Assembly: GCF_026242045.1 (NCBI RefSeq)
Contig: NZ_JAPJDO010000003.1
Span: 248,001 to 312,000, forward strand
DNA from: Mycobacterium pinniadriaticum
Lineage (GTDB): Bacteria; Actinomycetota; Actinomycetes; Mycobacteriales; Mycobacteriaceae
Length of the DNA stretch: 64,000 nucleotides
Reading direction: 5' to 3'
A program made the position numbers and the translations under genes. Below the pieces are notes generated by a model. The model was given only the letters and a program-made list of their open reading frames with translations, was not told the DNA's origin and did not search any database. Position 1 is the first letter of the stretch; every line of letters begins with the position of its first letter. Positions 53,568-61,875 of this stretch are shown here, piece after piece.

Positions 53568-54182
53568 CTACTTCAGGTAGGCCACGATCGCGTTCGTCAA
53601 CCCGCGGCGAGCCTCGTCGAGGTCCCCGTAACTGCCGAGCTGCTTCTCCGAGGCGATACCGCGCATCGCGCCGGGAATCAGCCACGCCATTTCCCGGATG
53701 CGCTGCGGGTCCACGTGCAGATCCGCGAAGGCCTTCTGGCAGGTTTCCTGCCAGCCTTGACCCCAGGAGAACAGTTCGGCGGCGGTCTGCGGGTACTCCC
53801 GCTCGAGGTCGGCGTGCTCGCGAGGCAGCGCGGCGCGTAGGTTCTCGATCGCGCGCGAATCCCGATTGGTCAGGCCGTCGTAGAGGGTGTCGATGATGCC
53901 GGACACGCGATCGCGCAGGCTCGCCGACGTATCGGGCGGAGTGAAGATGTGCGCACGGCGCTCCGCGGTGTAGCGCAGCACAGCCGCCCAGAACCCGTCG
54001 GTGTCACCGAACTGGTACTGCACAGTGCCCCAGGTGGCACCGGCCTCCTTGGCGATCCGGTTGGCCGAGACCGCGCCAGGGTGCCCGGAGGCCAATGCGG
54101 TCAGCGCGGCTTCGAGCAGGCTCTCGCGGGTGGCCGAACCCCGCTTGTTCGGCCGTCGTCGCGCGCTGTCCGCTTCCGCCAC
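53568..54182 (-). CDS. TetR/AcrR-family transcriptional regulator
   Basis: A 204-residue regulator with the helix-turn-helix at about residues 20-65 (TRESLLEAALTALASGHPGA, then WGTVQYQFGDTDGFWAAVL). The GTG start lies six bases after a TAGGAT -10 box, without ribosome binding site. It is divergent from the KshA-like Rieske gene across 59 bp and most likely represses both, using a small palindrome between the promoters. Variant recognition helix (ATWGTVQYQFGD) resembles KstR2-like and related lipid-responsive regulators, but this is not diagnostic. Confidence 0.9.
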   Translation of the reverse strand: MAEADSARRRPNKRGSATRESLLEAALTALASGHPGAVSANRIAKEAGATWGTVQYQFGDTDGFWAAVLRYTAERRAHIFTPPDTSASLRDRVSGIIDTLYDGLTNRDSRAIENLRAALPREHADLEREYPQTAAELFSWGQGWQETCQKAFADLHVDPQRIREMAWLIPGAMRGIASEKQLGSYGDLDEARRGLTNAIVAYLK

Positions 54183-54188
54183 GCCGGA

Positions 54189-54234
54189 ATCCTACCGCAG
54201 ATTCATTGACACTTCTATGAAGCCTTCCTAGACT
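54189..54234. promoter_or_regulatory. Divergent leaderless promoters of TetR and Rieske genes
   Basis: Plus strand: TTGACA (54206-54211), 17 bases, TAGACT (54229-54234), then seven bases to the GTG. Minus strand: TAGGAT (54194-54189), then six bases to the TetR GTG. The palindrome CTTC-TAT-GAAG at 54212-54222 lies inside the plus-strand spacer and is a good operator candidate. Confidence 0.7.
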
Positions 54235-54241
54235 CGCCACC

Positions 54242-55252
54242 GTGGCCAAACCGTCGCTGTCGATGAAGCCCACCGGATGGTTCCAGGTCGCCTGGTCCGA
54301 CGAGATCGCGGTGGGCGACGTACACCGGATGAAGTACTTCGACACCGACCTGGTCGCCTGGCGCGCGCAGTCGGGATCGCTGACGGTGATGGATGCCTAC
54401 TGCGAACATCTGGGTGCCCATCTCGGCTACGGCGGCCAGGTGGTCGGCGAGGTCATCCAGTGCCCGTTCCACGGTTGGCAGTGGAACAACGAGGGCCGCA
54501 ACGTCTGTATCCCCTACCAGGACAGGCCGAATCGCGGCCGTCGCATCCCCACCTACCCGGTGGTCGAGCGCAATGCGTCGGTCTACATCTGGCATGACAT
54601 CGGAGGTCGACCGCCCTTCTTCGACGCGCCCGACATCTTCGCCGATTTCGGTGACGACAGCTCCGCCGCCGACTACTACCCGCAGGCCCGGCTCTATCGC
54701 CCCCAGCTCGAGTTGCATCCGCAGTACGTGCTCGAAAACGGGGTGGATTTCGCACATTTCAAGTTCGTCCACCAGACGCCGATCGTGCCGCTGTTCACCC
54801 GGCACGACTTCGACGAGCCGGTGTCCTACGTGGACTTCACCATCACCTTCGAGGGCGACGAGGGGCAGATCATCGACGACGTCAACAGCGGCGTCGAGGC
54901 GATCAACGGCGGACTCGGCGTCGCGGTCACCAAGAGTTGGGGCATGGTCGACAACCGCACCATCTCCGCGGTCACCCCGGTCGACGAGAACACCTCCGAT
55001 GTCCGGTTCATGGTCTACATCGGCCGGGTGCCCGGCGACGACAGCCCGAAAGCCGAAGCCAAGGCCCAAGCCTTCGGTCAGGCCGTGATCGACCAGTTCG
55101 CGGCCGACATCGAGATCTGGCAGCACCAGCGCTACACCGACCGGCCCGCCTTGGCCGCCACCGAGTTCGACGGCTTCACCGCAATTCGCAAATGGGCCAA
55201 CCAATTCTATGTATCCGACCACCAAGGAGTGCCCCAAGATGTCAGCCAGTAA
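54242..55252 (+). CDS. Rieske oxygenase, KshA-like
   Basis: A 336-residue Rieske non-heme iron oxygenase. The Rieske ligands C54-E-H56 and C74-P-F-H77 have the canonical 17-residue spacing; the mononuclear iron motif N166-xx-D169-xx-H172-xxxx-H177 is complete. Overall architecture and length resemble the 3-ketosteroid 9-alpha-hydroxylase oxygenase KshA, though KshA itself is about 380 residues, so a related sterol or terpenoid oxygenase is possible. It requires a separate reductase (KshB type), not encoded nearby. The following reductase gene overlaps by 14 bases. Confidence 0.9.
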   Translation: MAKPSLSMKPTGWFQVAWSDEIAVGDVHRMKYFDTDLVAWRAQSGSLTVMDAYCEHLGAHLGYGGQVVGEVIQCPFHGWQWNNEGRNVCIPYQDRPNRGRRIPTYPVVERNASVYIWHDIGGRPPFFDAPDIFADFGDDSSAADYYPQARLYRPQLELHPQYVLENGVDFAHFKFVHQTPIVPLFTRHDFDEPVSYVDFTITFEGDEGQIIDDVNSGVEAINGGLGVAVTKSWGMVDNRTISAVTPVDENTSDVRFMVYIGRVPGDDSPKAEAKAQAFGQAVIDQFAADIEIWQHQRYTDRPALAATEFDGFTAIRKWANQFYVSDHQGVPQDVSQ

Positions 55253-56324
55253 CCCGATTCGGGTGTTCCAGGTGGCGACCGGAAACGTCGGCACCGAGAT
55301 GATCAAGCGGATCGGCGAGCATCGTGGGCTCGAACTCGTAGGTCTGCACTGCTACACACCGGAGAAGGTCGGCCGCGACGCCGGGGAGATCGCCGGTCTG
55401 GCGCCGATCGGGGTCACCGCAACGGGATCCATCGACGCGATCATCGCCGCCAAGCCCGATGTGCTGACCTTCCACGGGGTGTTCCCCGACGAAGACCTGT
55501 ACGTCAGGGTGCTCGAGGCAGGCATCAACATCGTCACCACCGCCGACTGGATCACCGGCTGGCACCGCGACACCAACCACCCGCACCCCTCCGGCAAGAA
55601 GGTCTCCCAGCTTCTCCAGGAGGCTTGCGAGAAGGGCGGTTCGTCGTTCTACGGCACCGGCATGAACCCCGGCGTGAACCAGATCCTCGGGGTGGTCTGC
55701 TCCTCGGACGTCGCCGAGATCGAGAACGTCACCACCATCGAGTCCGTCGACGTGTCCTGCCATCACTCGCACGACACCTGGAAGGAGGTCGGTTATGGTC
55801 TGCCCGTCGATGATCCGGCGCTGCCCGGCATGCTCGAGAAGTACACTCGCGTCTTCGCCGACAGCGTGCTGATGATGGCCGACTGTTTCGATCTCGAACT
55901 CGACGAGGTCAAGTTCACCTACGAGCTCGGCGCCTGCACCAAGGACGTCGACCTCGGGTGGTACCAGCTGCCCAAGGGCTCGCTGGGCGGCAACTACCTC
56001 AAATACCAGGGCATGGTGGACGGTGTGCCGCGGGTGGAGACGCATCTGGAGTGGCAGATGACGCCGCACACCGATCCGAGTTGGGACATCAAGGGCTGTT
56101 ACATCACCCAGATCACCGGCGATCCCTTCGTCTACAACAAGCACATGATCTTCCCCAAGCCGGGCGTCGACCTGTCCGACGTGGCCTCGTTCGCATCGAT
56201 CGGCATGACCGTCACCGGCATGCCGGCCCTCAACGCGATCCCCGCCGTGGTGGCCGCTCCGCCCGGGCTGATCACGAGCGCGGACCTTCCGCTGCGCGGA
56301 TTCGCCGGCCGATTCAAGAAATGA
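55239..56324 (+). CDS. Dihydrodipicolinate reductase-like NAD(P)-binding protein
   Basis: A 361-residue oxidoreductase with an N-terminal Rossmann fold (RVFQVATGNVGTEMIKRI) and the C-terminal organisation of the DapB-like/2,4-diaminopentanoate dehydrogenase group (GTGMNPGVNQIL, SCHHSHDTWKEVGYG). Such genes often accompany oxygenases in mycobacterial lipid-catabolism loci, with unknown substrate. ATG preceded by CAAGGAG and overlapping the Rieske gene shows that they form one operon under the TetR gene. Confidence 0.85.
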   Translation: MSASNPIRVFQVATGNVGTEMIKRIGEHRGLELVGLHCYTPEKVGRDAGEIAGLAPIGVTATGSIDAIIAAKPDVLTFHGVFPDEDLYVRVLEAGINIVTTADWITGWHRDTNHPHPSGKKVSQLLQEACEKGGSSFYGTGMNPGVNQILGVVCSSDVAEIENVTTIESVDVSCHHSHDTWKEVGYGLPVDDPALPGMLEKYTRVFADSVLMMADCFDLELDEVKFTYELGACTKDVDLGWYQLPKGSLGGNYLKYQGMVDGVPRVETHLEWQMTPHTDPSWDIKGCYITQITGDPFVYNKHMIFPKPGVDLSDVASFASIGMTVTGMPALNAIPAVVAAPPGLITSADLPLRGFAGRFKK

Positions 56325-56340
56325 TCGTGCGGCTGACCGG

Positions 56341-56399
56341 AGTTCGCTGGCGTGTCCGGAGCGAACTGAAACGGCAACGGTATCGGTCCGGATTCAGTT
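56341..56399 (+). terminator. Two overlapping, mutually exclusive hairpins after the reductase gene
   Basis: Hairpin A pairs AGTTCGCT (56341) with AGCGAACT (56360-56367). Hairpin B pairs AACTGAA (56364-56370) with TTCAGTT (56393-56399). They share AACT and cannot form together. Simple termination by A is likely; an attenuator-like switch is conceivable. Confidence 0.5.
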
Positions 56400-56579
56400 T
56401 GGTAACGAAACGATAAATACCCAGTTCAGAGGTCCGATCCGCGCGTGATTTCGACGCCCGGCGCCGGTCGTCGCGCGATCTCGGCAGCAACGTCGTGTGT
56501 CGTCGACGAAGCGTGTCCGGCCCGGTCCGGCGCCGAATAAGAGATAGCGCTGGGTGTTCAATCGCCGGAATTGTCCAGG

Positions 56580-56585
56580 TAGAGT
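56580..56585 (+). promoter_or_regulatory. Candidate -10 box of a leaderless transcript
   Basis: TAGAGT ends seven bases before the GTG of the next gene; there is no ribosome binding site for that GTG. This box decides the start among three candidates. Confidence 0.45.
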
Positions 56586-56592
56586 GCCGCCC

Positions 56593-57258
56593 GTGGGCAG
56601 ACACCGGTTAGCCAAGCCACGGCGCCGCTGGTCGGTCGCCGTGGTCGCCCTGGCCGCGATCCCGGTGGCCGGCGTCCTGACCGCCAGCACCGGCGGGCTG
56701 CCCAGCCGGGTCGCCCCGGGCAGCGATTGCTGCGCCGAAATCGTGGCGGCCGGGCCTCAGAACCTCAACGCCGCGCCGATCGGCGCCCACTACGTCGTCA
56801 TGACCCAGGCGGAACTGGTGGCCAGCAGAAGTGCGGCCAACCGCAGCGTCCTGCGTGAGCTACCCCCGGGTGTCGGTATCGAGCGAGGCCTGCAGATCAA
56901 GACGATCCTCGCTGAGCGCCTCATCAGTGCCCACTTCCCCGAGATCCACAACATCGGCGGGGTCCGGTCGGACTACTTGAAGTGGCACCCGATGGGGCTG
57001 GCCATCGACGTGATGATCCCGAACTACCAGACCCCGGAGGGCAAGGAACTCGGCGACCGCATCGCGGCCTTCGCCCTCGCCAACGCCGACCGGCTATCGC
57101 TGAACCACGTGATCTGGCGGCGGATCATGTACGACCACGGCGGAAAGCCCTTTCTGATGGGGAATCTCGGGTCCGACGACGCCAACCACTACACTCACGT
57201 GCACATCGCCACCGACGGTGGCGGCTACCCCACCGGCGGCGAGAGTTACTTTGGCTGA
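56593..57258 (+). CDS. Exported M15-like (D-Ala-D-Ala carboxypeptidase/VanY fold) protein
   Basis: A 221-residue protein: basic start, one hydrophobic segment (WSVAVVALAAIPVAGVLTAS), then a domain with WHPMGLAIDVM (His and Asp) and NHYTHVHI (HxH), the zinc-ligand layout of M15-family peptidoglycan carboxypeptidases and related folds. One CC pair lies just after the membrane segment. It resembles a conserved exported protein of mycobacteria. Whether it is an active peptidase is uncertain because the first histidine motif departs from SxHxxGxAxD. Confidence 0.75.
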   Translation: MGRHRLAKPRRRWSVAVVALAAIPVAGVLTASTGGLPSRVAPGSDCCAEIVAAGPQNLNAAPIGAHYVVMTQAELVASRSAANRSVLRELPPGVGIERGLQIKTILAERLISAHFPEIHNIGGVRSDYLKWHPMGLAIDVMIPNYQTPEGKELGDRIAAFALANADRLSLNHVIWRRIMYDHGGKPFLMGNLGSDDANHYTHVHIATDGGGYPTGGESYFG

Positions 57259-57745
57259 CCCCAGGCATTTCGGCGGGCTCGCCGTACTGCTGAGCGGTGC
57301 GCTGGCCCTCGCACCGGTGGCGCACGCCGATGAGGCATTCTGGGGCGGCTGGTACAAGATCACCTTCCACACCGACCAGAAGACCGGCACCAGCATCGCG
57401 GCCACGCAGCAGGAAACGCCGTACACCGCCTCGTACAAGATCACGACGGACTGTTCGTCGGGCAGCTGTATCGCCTCGGTGCTCGACGGGCCGACGCCGA
57501 AGGACAACGTCACGCAATCCACCACTTTCACGTGGACTGGCTCGCAGTGGTCGCGGTCGAACAGCTGGCGCTGGGACTGCACCCTGCCCGACGGCACCAT
57601 CACCTACGACCCGGCGAACTCGGTGACCACCTACACCCCCCAGCCGGACGGATCGCTCGCGGGCACCTTCGCGACCACCATCGACAGTGGTGCCTGCGAG
57701 GGCACGGTGAACATCCCGGTGTCCGCCGTCCCTTTCACGCCCTGA
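57251..57745 (+). CDS. Small secreted protein, mycobacterial type
   Basis: A 164-residue exported protein beginning LADPRHFGG, with a hydrophobic signal segment and AHADEAF cleavage region. The mature domain has the pattern YKITFHTDQKTGTS, DCSSGSC, WDGSQW-like WTGSQW and WDCTLPDGT, seen in a family of short mycobacterial secreted proteins with paired cysteines. A TTG start overlapping the upstream stop was chosen; an ATG eleven codons earlier is in frame and cannot be excluded. Function unknown. Confidence 0.7.
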   Translation: MADPRHFGGLAVLLSGALALAPVAHADEAFWGGWYKITFHTDQKTGTSIAATQQETPYTASYKITTDCSSGSCIASVLDGPTPKDNVTQSTTFTWTGSQWSRSNSWRWDCTLPDGTITYDPANSVTTYTPQPDGSLAGTFATTIDSGACEGTVNIPVSAVPFTP

Positions 57746-57763
57746 GCACTTAGGGTGCGAAGG

Positions 57764-57868
57764 GTGAATCGTCTCGACCGCTTCTTCGAGATCACCGCCC
57801 TGGTGATCGTCGCGGGCTTCGTCCTGCACTTCACCCGCAGCGGCATCAAGTCGCCGATCGGCATGTGA
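57764..57868 (+). CDS. Predicted 34-residue membrane microprotein
   Basis: GTG preceded by GCGAAGG opens a 34-codon frame: VNRLDRFFEI, a hydrophobic helix ALVIVAGFVLHF, then TRSGIKSPIGM. The codons are GC-rich at third positions and the charge pattern (basic ends, hydrophobic centre) suits a small single-pass membrane protein. It sits between the secreted protein and the PHP gene, only four bases from the latter. Confidence 0.55.
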   Translation: MNRLDRFFEITALVIVAGFVLHFTRSGIKSPIGM

Positions 57869-57872
57869 CCCT

Positions 57873-58697
57873 TTGCTGCCGACGGACAACCACGTCCACT
57901 CGCGATGGTCCTGGGATACCGCGGACTCATCCTCGATGGAGCTGGCCTGTGTCCGCGCGGTCGAACTCGGCCTGCCGGGGGTGGCCTTCACCGAACACGT
58001 CGACTTCACCGACTGGGGACCCGGCGATGCGGGCAGTGCCCGCGGCCACACCGTCGGTCCGCGCCCCAGGGTGCAGCCCTTCGACGTCGAAGGCTATGCC
58101 GCCGATCTCGCGCGCTGCCGAGACACGTTCCCGCAGTTACGGATTCTGTCCGGTATCGAGGCGGGCGAACCGCATCTGTTCTCCAGCGCGGTCGCCTCGA
58201 TCCTCGATTCCGGCGACTTCGACTGGGTGCTGGGCAGCCTGCACGCCGTCGAGCACAACGGTGCACTGCACTTCGTCGACGACGATCTGTTCGGCCGACT
58301 CGATGCGCGGGATCTGATGCGCCGCTACTTCGACGAACTGCTGCTGCTGGTCGAGAGCTCGTCGGCCTTCGGCGTACTCGCGCACTGCGACTACGCCCGT
58401 CGGTACTGGCCCGCCAGGGCCGGCGAGTACCGCGAGATCGAATTCGAGGAGGCCTACCGGGCCGTGTTTCGCGCACTGGCCGCCTCGGGGCGGGCATTGG
58501 AAATCAACACCCGAAGCCCGCTGGCGTCAGTGGATTTGGTGCACTGGTGGTGGCAGTCCGGCGGCGAGGCCGTGTCGTTCGGCAGCGACGCACACGACCC
58601 GTACTCGGTGGGCACTCGGTTCGCGGTCGCCGTCGACGTCGTCGAGGCCGCCGGATTCCGGCCCGGCCGGGACCGATTCGACTTGTGGCGTCGCTGA
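57873..58697 (+). CDS. PHP-domain phosphoesterase, histidinol-phosphatase (HisK)-like
   Basis: A 274-residue metal-dependent phosphatase with the four PHP motifs: TDNHVHSRWSWDT, AFTEHVDFTDW, an internal ILSGIEAGEPH with VLGSLHAVEH, and C-terminal FGSDAHDPYSVG. Histidinol phosphatases of the PHP type have this length and order, but no other his genes are near, so another sugar or alcohol phosphate is possible. TTG start immediately after the microprotein. Confidence 0.87.
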   Translation: MLPTDNHVHSRWSWDTADSSSMELACVRAVELGLPGVAFTEHVDFTDWGPGDAGSARGHTVGPRPRVQPFDVEGYAADLARCRDTFPQLRILSGIEAGEPHLFSSAVASILDSGDFDWVLGSLHAVEHNGALHFVDDDLFGRLDARDLMRRYFDELLLLVESSSAFGVLAHCDYARRYWPARAGEYREIEFEEAYRAVFRALAASGRALEINTRSPLASVDLVHWWWQSGGEAVSFGSDAHDPYSVGTRFAVAVDVVEAAGFRPGRDRFDLWRR

Positions 58698-58698
58698 C

Positions 58699-59394
58699 TC
58701 ACTCGGTGTCTGCGAGCGTCGTCTGGAACGCCACCCGGTCGCCGCGGTACAACGCCCGGACCATTTCGATGGGCCGGCCGTCGGCATCCAGTGAGCGCCG
58801 GCGCAGATGCAGCATCGGCATAGCCGTCGTGGTCAGCAGCAGGCCGGCTTCGCGCGGGGTGGGCAGGATCGTCTCGATGAATTCGGTAGCCGACGCGAAA
58901 CGCACACCGGTTGCGCGGATCGCGGCGTACAGCGATGTCTCCGGGTCAAAGGTGTCGTAGAGCCCGGCAAACCGGGGCATCGGCAGATAGGTGCTCTCCA
59001 GGCCGATGCGCTCATTGTCGGCCAGCAGCACACGTTCCAGATGCATCACCGGCTCGCCCACTTCGATCTCGAGTCCGGCCGAGAGATCCACGGTGGCCTC
59101 GATCTCCTCCCACGTCACCAGGATGCGGCCGGGCTTGCGGCCCATCCGCTCGGCACCCTCGGTGTAGGAGCGAAGCGACAGTGGTTGTGTCAGTTTGGGT
59201 TTAGCGACCACTGTGCCACGCCCACGGCGCTGAACGCGACCCTCCAGCAGTAGCTCGTGCAGCGCTTGGCGCACGGTGTCCCGGGCAACTCCGAAGCGCA
59301 CGGCCAGGTCCCGCTCGGGGGGCACCGGGTCGCCTTCGGTCAGGCCCGCCAGGAGTTCGTCGAGCCCGTTTCGGACGACATGCGCTTTGCTCAC
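58699..59394 (-). CDS. phnF: GntR-family regulator with UTRA domain, PhnF-like
   Basis: A 231-residue HutC-subfamily regulator. Winged helix PPERDLAVRFGVARDTVRQALHELL at residues 25-50, RRGRGTVV wing, then the UTRA ligand domain. It is the last gene on its strand, overlapping the HD-oxygenase gene as GTGA, and next to a TGGTCTATACCA palindrome, the operator type of the PhnF group. It is therefore predicted to repress the divergent phosphonate genes. The symbol is given from context and operator match. Confidence 0.8.
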   Translation of the reverse strand: MSKAHVVRNGLDELLAGLTEGDPVPPERDLAVRFGVARDTVRQALHELLLEGRVQRRGRGTVVAKPKLTQPLSLRSYTEGAERMGRKPGRILVTWEEIEATVDLSAGLEIEVGEPVMHLERVLLADNERIGLESTYLPMPRFAGLYDTFDPETSLYAAIRATGVRFASATEFIETILPTPREAGLLLTTTAMPMLHLRRRSLDADGRPIEMVRALYRGDRVAFQTTLADTE

Positions 59395-59942
59395 GGTGCG
59401 TCGTGTCGGCTGAGCACCCGTTCGGCCACGGCGAGGACATCGTCGATGCTCACCGCCGGCGCGTCGGGGACCTTGGCGGCGTCGTCGTAGTACCGCAGCC
59501 GTAGTGCGTCGGACCACCATGGGTGATCGAGCAATTCCCCATCGACCGCGGGACCGCCCTGTGCACGCAGCGACAGCACCGACGTCGACGACAACGCATC
59601 GGCGTAGCCGGGTTCGGTGGCCGCGAGGTAGCGCTTGGCGGCGACGTGCGCACCGGCAAGCCATCCCACCCGAGCACCGTATCGCGGGGTCAGCCAATCC
59701 CGCGCGGCGACATCGTGGCGGTCCCGTTCGTTCGCGTCGAACAGCGGGCTGTGGGCCAGGTCGTGTAGCGCGGCCGCCAATACCAGTTCGTCGTCCGCGC
59801 CGTCATCGATCGCCCGCGCCGCCGACTGCAGCGCATGGTCGAGATCGTCGACGGCGTCCTCGTCCCATACTCCCCTCAGGGAGCGCAACAGCGCGCCGGT
59901 TTCCGCCAGCACCACGGATTCCTCGGTCTGACCCACGGCCAC
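59391..59942 (-). CDS. HD-domain phosphonate-degradation protein, PhnZ/TmpB-like diiron oxygenase
   Basis: A 183-residue HD-domain protein. His36 in DDLDHALQ and H60-D61 in ALHDLAH supply metal ligands; the following blocks AHVAAKRYL, LSLRAQGGP and ALRLRYYDDAAK match the phosphonate-associated HD family that includes PhnZ and TmpB. Those enzymes cleave 1-hydroxyalkylphosphonates oxidatively to phosphate. The 2-oxoglutarate oxygenase (PhnY/TmpA) that makes their substrate is not in the window. GTG start with GAGG before it. Confidence 0.85.
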   Translation of the reverse strand: MAVGQTEESVVLAETGALLRSLRGVWDEDAVDDLDHALQSAARAIDDGADDELVLAAALHDLAHSPLFDANERDRHDVAARDWLTPRYGARVGWLAGAHVAAKRYLAATEPGYADALSSTSVLSLRAQGGPAVDGELLDHPWWSDALRLRYYDDAAKVPDAPAVSIDDVLAVAERVLSRHDAP

Positions 59943-59954
59943 AGATTACCTCGA

Positions 59955-59970
59955 ATTGGTCTATACCAAT
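59955..59970. promoter_or_regulatory. PhnF-type operator in the phosphonate divergent promoter
   Basis: ATTGGT-CTAT-ACCAAT is an inverted repeat; its core TGGTCTATACCA is the reverse complement of TGGTATAGACCA, known as the PhnF site in Mycobacterium smegmatis, and fits the HutC consensus GTNTANAC. It overlaps a TATAGA -10 box toward the HD gene, and a TAATCT -10 box toward the FAD gene starts four bases after it. Confidence 0.8.
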
Positions 59971-60045
59971 CGTTAATCTTTTGTTCAGTCAGCCAGAACC
60001 GGCCCGTAGGTCCACCGACGCCCAGGGTGTAGAGCCTCAGTACCC

Positions 60046-61161
60046 ATGCGGGTGACGATCGTGGGTGGCGGCGTGCTGGGCACCGCCCACGCATGGGAAG
60101 CCATCGAACGGGGACACACCGTCGTCCAACTCGAACGCGAGACCGAGGCCCGCGGCGCGACGGTCCGTAACTTCGGCCTGGTGTGGGTGTCCGGGCGGGC
60201 GCACCACGAACTTGACGCCGCGCTGCGTGCCCGCGAACTCTGGGAGAAGATCGGTGAACGGGTCCCCGGAGTCGGGTTCCGCCCGGCGGGATCGCTGACC
60301 CTGCTGCGCTCTGGCCGCGAGGTGGCCGTCGCCGAACAGGTAGCCGGCCGCCCGGACGCCGGCCGGCGTGGCTTCCACTTGCTCGAGCCGGCTGACGTTC
60401 GCGCCCTCAATCCCGCGCTGCGTGGCAGATTCCTTGCCGGACTTCATTGTTCGCGTGATGCCGCAGTGGAGTCACGTCAGGCTCTACCCGCGATCCGCGC
60501 ACACCTGGCGAGCACCGGACGCTACACCTTCCTGGCGGGTACCGAAGCCCGTTCGATCGACGGCGCTGTCGTACGTGACGACCGAGGTGGCCGTCACGAC
60601 GGCGACCTGGTGCTGTTGTGCCCGGGCGCCGCCCACGGCGGGCTCACCCGAGAGGTCGCCGGCGACCTGCCGGTGCGACGGGTGCGCCTGCAGATGATGC
60701 AGACCGAGCCGCTCGGTGAGCCCCTTACCACCGCCATCGCCGACGGAGACAGTTTCCGGTACTACCCCGGCTACGCCGGTTCGGCACTGGATGACCTGCG
60801 GGACAACGAACCTCAGGAAGCGGTTGCCGACGCCAACGAGATGCAGCTGCTGTGCGTACAGCGCCTGCATGGCGGGCTGACGATCGGTGACACGCACGAG
60901 TACGCCGAGCCGTTCGGATTCGACGTCCACGAGCCGCCCTATGCGTACCTGGCCGAGCTGGTGGAGGAATTGCTCGGACGGCCCCTGCCGCCGGTGCGAC
61001 AGCGGTGGGCGGGGGTCTACAGCCAATGCACCGACCCGGGCGAACTGGTGTGCCGGCGCGCGATCGGTCAGGGCGTCTGGTTGGTCACCGGGCCCGGTGG
61101 CCGGGGCATGACGCTGGCCCCGGCGATCGCCGAGCACACCGCGGAACTGATCGGCATCTGA
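60046..61161 (+). CDS. FAD-dependent oxidoreductase of phosphonate metabolism (TIGR03364-like)
   Basis: A 371-residue DAO-family flavoprotein. The N-terminal fold IVGGGVLGTAHAWEAIERGH, ERETEARGATVRNFGLVW and C-terminal GPGGRGMTLAPAIAEHTA are the marks of the amino-acid-oxidase-like group found in phosphonate operons. Members are linked to oxidation of 2-aminoethylphosphonate or its N-methyl derivatives to phosphonoacetaldehyde. It is the first plus-strand gene after the PhnF-type operator and precedes a PhnX-like hydrolase by ten bases. Confidence 0.85.
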   Translation: MRVTIVGGGVLGTAHAWEAIERGHTVVQLERETEARGATVRNFGLVWVSGRAHHELDAALRARELWEKIGERVPGVGFRPAGSLTLLRSGREVAVAEQVAGRPDAGRRGFHLLEPADVRALNPALRGRFLAGLHCSRDAAVESRQALPAIRAHLASTGRYTFLAGTEARSIDGAVVRDDRGGRHDGDLVLLCPGAAHGGLTREVAGDLPVRRVRLQMMQTEPLGEPLTTAIADGDSFRYYPGYAGSALDDLRDNEPQEAVADANEMQLLCVQRLHGGLTIGDTHEYAEPFGFDVHEPPYAYLAELVEELLGRPLPPVRQRWAGVYSQCTDPGELVCRRAIGQGVWLVTGPGGRGMTLAPAIAEHTAELIGI

Positions 61162-61171
61162 GAAAGGGAAC

Positions 61172-61861
61172 ATGCTGGTGGACAACACTATTCAGCTGGC
61201 GGTCATCGACATGGCCGGCACGACGGTGGCCGACGACGGGTTGGTGGTCGAGGCCTTCGAGGCGGCCGCCACCGCGGGCGGGCTCCCGCCCAGCGGCACC
61301 GAACGCGAACGGGCCCGCCGCTATGTGCTCGACACCATGGGCCAGTCGAAGATCGCGGTGTTCCGGGCGCTGTTCGACGGCGAGGAACTGGCCCAGCGGG
61401 CCAATCGGGCATTCGAGTCGGCCTATGCGGAGCTGATCGACAACGGCAACGCCCGGGCGATTCCCGCCGCGGCCGAGGCGATCACGAATCTGCGCAGCGC
61501 CGGCGTGCGGGTCGCGTTGACCACCGGCTTCAGCGCGGTCACCCAAGACAAACTGCTGGCCGCCCTGGGCTGGCAGGCGCTGGCCGACCTGACGTTGGCT
61601 CCCGGTGACGGCGTGCGGGGCCGGCCCTACCCCGACCTGATCCTGACGGCCCTGATGCGCCTGCAGGTCGACGCGGTCGGCAACGTCGCAGCGCTGGGAG
61701 ACACCAGCAGCGACATCGACAGCGCGCTGCGGGCAGGCTGCGCTATCGCGGCGGGCACCCTCACCGGCGCCCACAACGAACAACAACTACGCGACGCGGG
61801 CGCCACCCACGTCGTGCCCACGGTCACCGAGTTCGCCGACCTGGTCCTGCAATTCCGCTGA
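61172..61861 (+). CDS. Phosphonatase-like HAD hydrolase (PhnX-like)
   Basis: A 229-residue HAD-superfamily enzyme. Nucleophile Asp13 is in VIDMAGTTVADDG, close to the DxAGTT of phosphonoacetaldehyde hydrolase, and Lys60 in MGQSK matches the place of the Schiff-base lysine of PhnX (MGxxK). GDTSSDIDSALRAG supplies the acidic metal ligands. It would hydrolyse the C-P bond of phosphonoacetaldehyde to acetaldehyde and phosphate. AAGGGA precedes the ATG. Confidence 0.87.
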   Translation: MLVDNTIQLAVIDMAGTTVADDGLVVEAFEAAATAGGLPPSGTERERARRYVLDTMGQSKIAVFRALFDGEELAQRANRAFESAYAELIDNGNARAIPAAAEAITNLRSAGVRVALTTGFSAVTQDKLLAALGWQALADLTLAPGDGVRGRPYPDLILTALMRLQVDAVGNVAALGDTSSDIDSALRAGCAIAAGTLTGAHNEQQLRDAGATHVVPTVTEFADLVLQFR

Positions 61862-61875
61862 AACGAGGAGTGCTC

